Source: Rhodobacteraceae bacterium LNNU 3342 (GTDB lineage Bacteria > Pseudomonadota > Alphaproteobacteria > Rhodobacterales > Rhodobacteraceae). Taken from it: a stretch of 64,000 bases of DNA. The notes under the pieces are model-generated. The model made no database searches. It worked only from the letters and a program-made list of their open reading frames with translations, and had not been told where the DNA came from. Made by a program: the position numbers and the translations under genes. The stretch covers positions 1 to 64,000 of the forward strand of contig VUAW01000012.1 in NCBI GenBank assembly GCA_008711135.1, read 5' to 3'. Positions 59,189-64,000 of this stretch are shown one piece after another; the first letter of the stretch is position 1; each line of letters begins with the position of its first letter.

Positions 59189-60232
59189 TCATGTGTAGAC
59201 GACACCATCGAAAAGCTTGCGCGCCGTGCGCAGGACCGCCGCCCGCGTCACCTGCCCGTCGCGGATCGTGGCGACGACGCTCATCTCTCCAGTTGGATGC
59301 TCAACTGAAAGCAGTTTCTCATCCCCGTCTGGCACTGCCGCGAGTTCCGCGGCAGGCCCGTGGGGAAGCAGGCAGGCGGTGGCGACGCTGACGGCGCCCA
59401 GCACGCCAATCGCCTTGTGACAGCGGTGCGGGATGAACGTCCGCGTCATGATCGCCCCGCCACGTTCTGCCGCCGATACCAGCGTCATCTTGGGGACTGA
59501 CTTCTCACGCACATTGCCCAGGTTCATCATCGGGCCCGCCCGAAGGCGGATCGCCTCCACCCGTGCGCGCAGGTCGGCATTCGCCTCCAGTTCCTCGGGC
59601 GGTTCTTGGCCCGTGACGCCCAGATCGGCCGCAGCCATGACCACGCATGGCATCCCATTGTCGATCAGCGTACAGGGAACACCCTCGATCACATCTACCG
59701 CCCGCCCCGTCGGCAGCAGCGCCCCACAGGATGAGCCTGCCGTATCAGCAAAGACAATGGGCACTGGCGCGGCCGTTCCCGGCACGCCGTCGATGCGTGC
59801 GTCCCCTGAATAGGTGACGGTGCCACCGGGGGTTTCGACTGTGGCTATGGCTATCTGGCCGGTGTTCTCCATGAAGATACGTACGTCAGTCCGCCCTTCT
59901 TGAGCCGGGGCCAGCCCCCGCTCGATCGCGAAGGGGCCAACGCCGGCCAGGATATTGCCGCAATTCTGCGCGTCAGTCACCACCGCCTGGTCGACGAAGA
60001 CCTGCAGGAACAGGTAATCGACATCCGCGTCGGGCCGCTGCGACTTCCGAACCACCGCCACCTTGGAGGTGAGGGGGTCCGCCCCGCCCATCCCGTCGAT
60101 CTGCCGCGGGTCAGGTGAGCCCATGATCCGCAGCAGGAAGGCATCCCGGTCGGCGGGCAGGTCGTCTGCAAGGAAGTAGCCCCCTTTGGAGGTCCCGCCC
60201 CGCATCCACATGGCCCGCACGCCGTCAGACAT
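59189..60232 (-). CDS. galD: PrpF/GalD-like 4-oxalomesaconate tautomerase
   Basis: GalD/LigU-type proteins isomerise the double bond of 4-oxalomesaconate. The 347-residue product has the PrpF/diaminopimelate-epimerase fold. The opening [36 protein letters not shown] near 90, [20 protein letters not shown] near 165 and [15 protein letters not shown] near 280 are core segments. It overlaps the aldolase gene by eight bases. The gallate-type neighbours support this over the methylaconitate isomerase role of PrpF. Confidence 0.83.
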   Translation of the reverse strand: MSDGVRAMWMRGGTSKGGYFLADDLPADRDAFLLRIMGSPDPRQIDGMGGADPLTSKVAVVRKSQRPDADVDYLFLQVFVDQAVVTDAQNCGNILAGVGPFAIERGLAPAQEGRTDVRIFMENTGQIAIATVETPGGTVTYSGDARIDGVPGTAAPVPIVFADTAGSSCGALLPTGRAVDVIEGVPCTLIDNGMPCVVMAAADLGVTGQEPPEELEANADLRARVEAIRLRAGPMMNLGNVREKSVPKMTLVSAAERGGAIMTRTFIPHRCHKAIGVLGAVSVATACLLPHGPAAELAAVPDGDEKLLSVEHPTGEMSVVATIRDGQVTRAAVLRTARKLFDGVVYT

Positions 60233-60896
60233 ACTTCAGGCCCTTCTCCGCAAGCCGTTCGCGCATCTTGTAGATGTCGAGTCCAAGTTCACCGGCCGCC
60301 AGACGGTCACGCTTCTCCCCCTCGGCAGCGACGCGGACCCGCGCTTTCTCCAGTACAGTCTCGGCATTCTCGCGCGGAATGACGCAGACACCATCATCAT
60401 CGGCCACGATCACATCCCCCGGCCGGACATATGCCCCGGCACAGACCACCGGGATGTTAACCGAGCCAAGCGTCTCTTTCACCGTGCCCTGGGCGTGGAT
60501 GGCGCTGGACCAGACAAGAAAGCCCATCCGCCGCAGATCTGCCGTGTCGCGGACGCCGGCGTCGATGATCAGCGCCCCACACCCCCGCGCCATGGCCGAG
60601 GTCGCCAGCAGGTCACCGAAGTACCCGTCCGTGCATGTCGAGGTCGGAGCGAGCACGAGGATGTCGCCTTCGCGAAGCTGCTCGATCGCCACATGCAGCA
60701 TCCAGTTGTCGCCTGGCGGGGCGGAAATTGTGACGGCGCTCCCGGCGATGGTGCGGTCCATCTGGATCGGCCGCATCGCCGGACCCATGAGACCCGTCCG
60801 TCCCTGCGCCTCATGCACCGTCGCCACACCGCATTCGCCGAGCGCGCGGATTACATCGGCATCGGCACGTTCGATGTTCTGAACCACCACCCCCAT
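60225..60896 (-). CDS. galC: 4-carboxy-4-hydroxy-2-oxoadipate aldolase, RraA-like
   Basis: GalC/LigK cleaves 4-carboxy-4-hydroxy-2-oxoadipate to pyruvate and oxaloacetate. The 223-residue product has the RraA/HMG-aldolase fold with [20 protein letters not shown] near 32, [20 protein letters not shown] near 93 and [20 protein letters not shown] near 115, the Arg and Asp of GVRD forming the metal and substrate site. It overlaps the PIG-L gene start region and the GalD gene on either side, in one operon. Confidence 0.88.
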   Translation of the reverse strand: MGVVVQNIERADADVIRALGECGVATVHEAQGRTGLMGPAMRPIQMDRTIAGSAVTISAPPGDNWMLHVAIEQLREGDILVLAPTSTCTDGYFGDLLATSAMARGCGALIIDAGVRDTADLRRMGFLVWSSAIHAQGTVKETLGSVNIPVVCAGAYVRPGDVIVADDDGVCVIPRENAETVLEKARVRVAAEGEKRDRLAAGELGLDIYKMRERLAEKGLKYV

Positions 60897-61624
60897 CAGA
60901 GTTCATCCACTGTGCGCGGGAAGATCGACTGGAAGCCCTCAGCATGGGTGGCCTTGCGCCCGCCCGACTGGCCGCCGGAGTTCCGCATGAAGTGGTTGCC
61001 GCGGTTCTCGCCGACGTTTTCATAGTAGTGCCAGAGGTGCTCCTGCCCCTCCATGCACTGGATCGCCTTCCACTTCTTTTCCCAGACCGGAGAGATGTCG
61101 AGGAAGACGTCCGGCTTCCATTTCATCTGCTCGGTCTGGTGCGGCTCGAACAGGTAAAGCTGCGGCGCGCCGAGGACCTTTTCCCCCGGATTGTGGCCCC
61201 AGGCCTGCGCGATCATCCGCGCCTCAAGCGCGACCGTCGTCGCATACATGTGGTCGGTGTTATAGGGGTCCCACTGCGAATGCGACAGCATGAAGGCGGG
61301 CTGCACCTTGCGGATCACGTCGACCAGCCGGTACTTCGCCTCGCGGTCAAGTTCCAGCGGGTAGTCGCCGCAGTCAAAGAACTGGATATCATGCACACCG
61401 AGCGCCTGGGCCGCGTTCTCTGCCTCGGTCCGGCGGGCGGCTTTGACCTTTTCCAGCGTCATGCCTTCCTGCTTCCAGAGCTTGGCGCTTTCGCCGCGCT
61501 CGCCATAGGACAGGCAGACGACTGTTACCTCATAGCCCTTTTCCTGATGCAGCGCGATCGCGCCGCCGCAGCGCCAGACAAAATCGGCGGAATGGGCGCT
61601 GATCACCAGTGCAGTCTTTGTCAT
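60896..61624 (-). CDS. galB: PIG-L family 4-oxalomesaconate hydratase-like protein
   Basis: GalB of gallate degraders is a PIG-L-fold zinc enzyme that hydrates 4-oxalomesaconate. The 242-residue product has the first metal-site segment as [20 protein letters not shown] at residue 8, where deacetylase members of the fold read AHPDDE; the second, [20 protein letters not shown], lies near 115. The altered first motif and the partners galC and galD support hydratase function over deacetylation. The ATG at 61624 begins the unit after the TRAP genes. Confidence 0.83.
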   Translation of the reverse strand: MTKTALVISAHSADFVWRCGGAIALHQEKGYEVTVVCLSYGERGESAKLWKQEGMTLEKVKAARRTEAENAAQALGVHDIQFFDCGDYPLELDREAKYRLVDVIRKVQPAFMLSHSQWDPYNTDHMYATTVALEARMIAQAWGHNPGEKVLGAPQLYLFEPHQTEQMKWKPDVFLDISPVWEKKWKAIQCMEGQEHLWHYYENVGENRGNHFMRNSGGQSGGRKATHAEGFQSIFPRTVDEL

Positions 61625-61682
61625 TGTCTTGCTCCTTTGCCGCTAGGGCGGCGTTTCGTACGCAGGTCCGGCATTTCCAGGC

Positions 61683-62987
61683 CTAGCGGATCATCGTGTT
61701 GGGAAGGATCAGCGCGATCTGCGGAAACGCCACCAGCAGCCCCAGCGCCACCAGCATCGCGACCCAGAAGGGCGCCACCCCGATGAAGATCTGTTCCAGC
61801 GGCACATGCCGCGCCACTGATTTGACGATGAAGATGTTCACACCCACGGGGGGCGAGATCAGCCCCATCTCCAGCGTCAGCACCACCAGCACCCCGAACC
61901 AGATCGGGTCGATCCCCAGCTGCACAATCACCGGGAAGAAGATCGGCAGCGTCAGGACCAGCATGGCAAAGCCTTCAAGGAAGCAGCCAAGCACAAGGTA
62001 GCAAAGCAGGATCAGCGCAAGCACACCCACCGCCGGCAGGTCGAGCGCAGCGAGGAACGTCCCCACCGCCTGAGGAATGTGACTCAGCGCCAGGAAGGGG
62101 TTGATCATATGCGCGGCGATCAGGATCAGCATTACTGTGGCGGTCGTGACGATGGAGTCCCGCCCCGCCTCCCACAGTGTGCGCAGTGACAGGCGGCGCA
62201 TCAGTGCCCCGGCGATGACCACAAGACCTGCGCCCACCGCCGCAGCCTCGACCGGAGAAAAGATGCCGCCATAAATGCCGCCGATCGTCAGCAGGATGAT
62301 CAGGATGATCGGCAGCGCCCGCCCTGTGGCCGCGCCCAGCTGCCTCAGGCTGCTCTTTGGCCCCGGCGGACCGAGTTCTGGCTTCAGCCAGCACAGGATC
62401 GTCACTGTCAGGATGAACAAGCCAAGCAGCATCAGCCCCGGCAGCACCCCGGCCAGGAACAGACGGCCGATCGATTGCTGTGTCAGGATCGCATAGATCA
62501 CAAAGCCTGTCGACGGCGGGATAAGGATGCCAAGCGTCCCGCCCGCAGCCACAACCCCTGTCGAAAGCCGCGAGTCGTAACCAAAACGCTCCATCTCGGC
62601 CATCGACACCTTGCCCATCGTCAAGGCTGCGGCCACCGATGACCCCGACAGCGCGGCGAACCCCCCGCACCCGATGACGGTGGCCGAGGCCAGTCCGCCC
62701 CGCACCGGCCCGACCAGTGCATAGGCCGCGTCATAAAGCGCGCGGCTCATGCCAGTGGCGCTGGCCACGTTGCCCATCAGGATGAACAGCGGGACGACCA
62801 CCAGTTCTGCCGAAGAGGCGAGAGTGAAGGTTTCAGAGGCCATGAGGCTCATCGCCGCCGGCAGCCCGCTCAGCGTCCAGATCCCGGCAAAGCCCACCGC
62901 GAACATTGCGAACGCAACCGGCACGCGCAGCATCAGCATGACGATCAGCGCCGCCATGCCGATGGTTCCGATCAAGGCGGGGGTCAT
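61683..62987 (-). CDS. TRAP transporter large membrane subunit (DctM-like)
   Basis: The 434-residue protein is highly hydrophobic with about 12 membrane segments and the DctM-type core. SSVAAALTMGKVSMAEMERF near residue 112 and GVVAAGGTLGILIPPSTGFV near 140 match the conserved cores, and MGLISPPVGVNIFIVKSVA near 365 is the second re-entrant loop. TRAP systems import organic acids with sodium. Its ATG overlaps the DctQ stop by four bases. Import of gallate, methylated gallate or a related aromatic acid is suggested by the neighbours. Confidence 0.9.
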   Translation of the reverse strand: MTPALIGTIGMAALIVMLMLRVPVAFAMFAVGFAGIWTLSGLPAAMSLMASETFTLASSAELVVVPLFILMGNVASATGMSRALYDAAYALVGPVRGGLASATVIGCGGFAALSGSSVAAALTMGKVSMAEMERFGYDSRLSTGVVAAGGTLGILIPPSTGFVIYAILTQQSIGRLFLAGVLPGLMLLGLFILTVTILCWLKPELGPPGPKSSLRQLGAATGRALPIILIILLTIGGIYGGIFSPVEAAAVGAGLVVIAGALMRRLSLRTLWEAGRDSIVTTATVMLILIAAHMINPFLALSHIPQAVGTFLAALDLPAVGVLALILLCYLVLGCFLEGFAMLVLTLPIFFPVIVQLGIDPIWFGVLVVLTLEMGLISPPVGVNIFIVKSVARHVPLEQIFIGVAPFWVAMLVALGLLVAFPQIALILPNTMIR

Positions 62988-63481
62988 GTACGCACCTCAC
63001 GCGGGGTCAGCAGCAGGGCCAGCGCGCGCAGCAGCATTCCCATTGCCGTCACCACGGCAAAGAAGCACAGCGCCCACTGGAAATGAGCCTTTGGCAGGCG
63101 GATCACGTTGGTCGAGAGGTTGAGCATCTGCGAAAGCCGCGACGAGTCATAAACAGTCCACGCGATGCCAAGGAAGATGACCGCCCCCAGCAAGGCGCTC
63201 AGGATGTCGGCCCAGCGGTTCAGCCAAGCCGGGAACAGGCGCTCGAACACGTCGACCACCACGTGGCCGCCGCGCCGGTCGCACAGGGCCATGCCGCCGA
63301 AGACGATGATCACCATGCCCATCTGGGCAATGTCCTGTGCCCCCGCCAGCGGCGCCCGCATGTTGCGCCCGATGACGTCGCGCAGGATAACTGCGACGAC
63401 AACGAACAGGCCCAGCGTCCCCACCGTGGCGCAGAGGCGGATCAGAAGATCCGCCTCTCGATCAATCTTCGGCAGCATCAA
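62984..63481 (-). CDS. TRAP transporter small membrane subunit (DctQ-like)
   Basis: The 165-residue product has four membrane segments. AQDIAQMGMVIIVFGGMALC near 45 and RRGGHVVVDVFERLFPAW near 68 match DctQ. Together with the DctM-like gene it forms the membrane part of the importer. It lies three bases from the binding-protein stop. Confidence 0.88.
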   Translation of the reverse strand: MMLPKIDREADLLIRLCATVGTLGLFVVVAVILRDVIGRNMRAPLAGAQDIAQMGMVIIVFGGMALCDRRGGHVVVDVFERLFPAWLNRWADILSALLGAVIFLGIAWTVYDSSRLSQMLNLSTNVIRLPKAHFQWALCFFAVVTAMGMLLRALALLLTPREVRT

Positions 63482-63484
63482 GGT

Positions 63485-64000
63485 TCACTCGCCCCGCATG
63501 GCAGCCAGGGCTTCCGCGCCACCGTTGACCTGCGCCACAAGCGTTTCCGTCAGCGGCGCCAGCACTTCGGCAAAGGCAGCAATTTCCTCGTCGCTCAACT
63601 CGATAACGGTCTTGCCAGCGGCCCGCACACCCTCCAGCGCTTGATCCGCGCGGGCGTTCCAGCCTTCCTCGGCGCTTTGCGACAGGACAAGGCCGCTGTG
63701 GGCGTCAATGGCGGCGCGATGTTCCTCTGATAACCCTTGGTAGCGGGCCTCGTTCATGACAAGGAAGAAGGTGATTTGGCCCAGCGGCGCGCCAATGCTG
63801 TAGCTGTTCGCGACCTCGTTCAGCTTGAAGTCATCAATCGCGCTGGAGCCCGTGATGATCCCGTCGATCAGGCCGGTCTGAAGCGCGTTGTACATCTCTC
63901 CCGCCGGCATCTGGACGGGCGTGCCGCCAAGCGCCTCGACCAGCGCGCCGGAAATCGAGCCCGACACGCGGATCTTAAGGCCGGCAACATCGGCTGGGCT
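63485..64000 (-). CDS. TRAP transporter substrate-binding protein (DctP-like), C-terminal part
   Basis: The last 171 residues are in the window; the N-terminus with its signal peptide lies beyond the right edge. The visible part has the DctP core KIRVSGSISGALVEALGGTP, then PAGEMYNALQTGLIDGIITG with the substrate-contact segment before it, and ends with the C-terminal helices. It is the first gene of the TRAP set on the minus strand as far as can be seen. Confidence 0.87.
   Translation of the reverse strand, partial: SPADVAGLKIRVSGSISGALVEALGGTPVQMPAGEMYNALQTGLIDGIITGSSAIDDFKLNEVANSYSIGAPLGQITFFLVMNEARYQGLSEEHRAAIDAHSGLVLSQSAEEGWNARADQALEGVRAAGKTVIELSDEEIAAFAEVLAPLTETLVAQVNGGAEALAAMRGE

Noticed and set aside
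60896-61624. Annotation as N-acetylglucosamine or mycothiol deacetylase
   Set aside because: The PIG-L fold alone suggests this, but the AHPDDE motif is changed and the gene is inside a galC/galD operon.

Overview
The window is a high-GC, densely packed bacterial chromosome segment. Gene content points to an alphaproteobacterium, most likely order Rhodobacterales: LIV-type ABC, TRAP and CUT2 transporters beside catabolic islands, a fused indolepyruvate ferredoxin oxidoreductase, a PaaX-type repressor and a gallate-type ring-cleavage set. This is inferred from gene content; no rRNA or other marker gene is present to fix the taxon. I saw no tRNA, rRNA, CRISPR array, insertion sequence or phage gene.

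Region 1 (1-1506): the 5' part of an FMN-dependent azoreductase-like gene, divergent from a LysR regulator, then a 374-base stretch without a convincing gene. Region 2 (1507-24884) is an aromatic island built on the aerobic phenylacetyl-CoA pathway. It runs paaX, paaJ, paaABCDE, an extra ferritin-like PaaA/PaaC relative, paaZ and paaY on the plus strand, then paaG, paaI, paaK and a TetR repressor on the minus strand. A five-gene LIV-type transporter, a fused enoyl-CoA hydratase/3-hydroxyacyl-CoA dehydrogenase (standing in for PaaF and PaaH), an Lrp regulator and a fused arylpyruvate:ferredoxin oxidoreductase follow. Together they can take arylpyruvates or phenylacetate to acetyl-CoA and succinyl-CoA. 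Related palindromes before paaJ and between paaG and the transporter suggest shared TetR control.

Region 3 (25166-28605) holds small accessory genes: an SDR enzyme, a 51-residue zinc-ribbon protein, a Phd/PIN toxin-antitoxin pair, an Fsr-type efflux protein and a small EamA permease. Region 4 (28654-41114) is a sugar island whose parts fit oxidation of glycosides at carbon 3. It has a GMC flavoenzyme, a Tat-type small subunit, a cytochrome c, an exported DUF1080 hydrolase, three TIM-barrel isomerase/lyase-like proteins (Sec, Tat and cytoplasmic), a Gfo/Idh/MocA oxidoreductase, a CUT2 ABC importer and a LacI regulator. Similar LacI-type sites (TGTAAnCG core) precede each transcription unit.

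Region 5 (41422-53677) is mixed: a divergent Mfd-like translocase, a small DUF1127-like ORF, a DUF1190/YgiC pair, a tiny glycine-rich lipoprotein, an O-acetylhomoserine sulfhydrylase-type enzyme, and an RND efflux pair divergent from a TetR repressor with a near-ideal operator. Region 6 (53731-64000, running off the window) is an O-demethylation and gallate-type ring-cleavage island. It carries a LigM-like tetrahydrofolate-dependent demethylase, a GntR regulator, an alpha/beta hydrolase, the LigA/LigB extradiol dioxygenase, a YciI protein, a DUF1932 dehydrogenase, a PrpF/GalD-like tautomerase, an RraA-fold aldolase, a PIG-L/GalB-like hydratase and a TRAP transporter. Three TGTATnCA sites flank its regulator and first genes.
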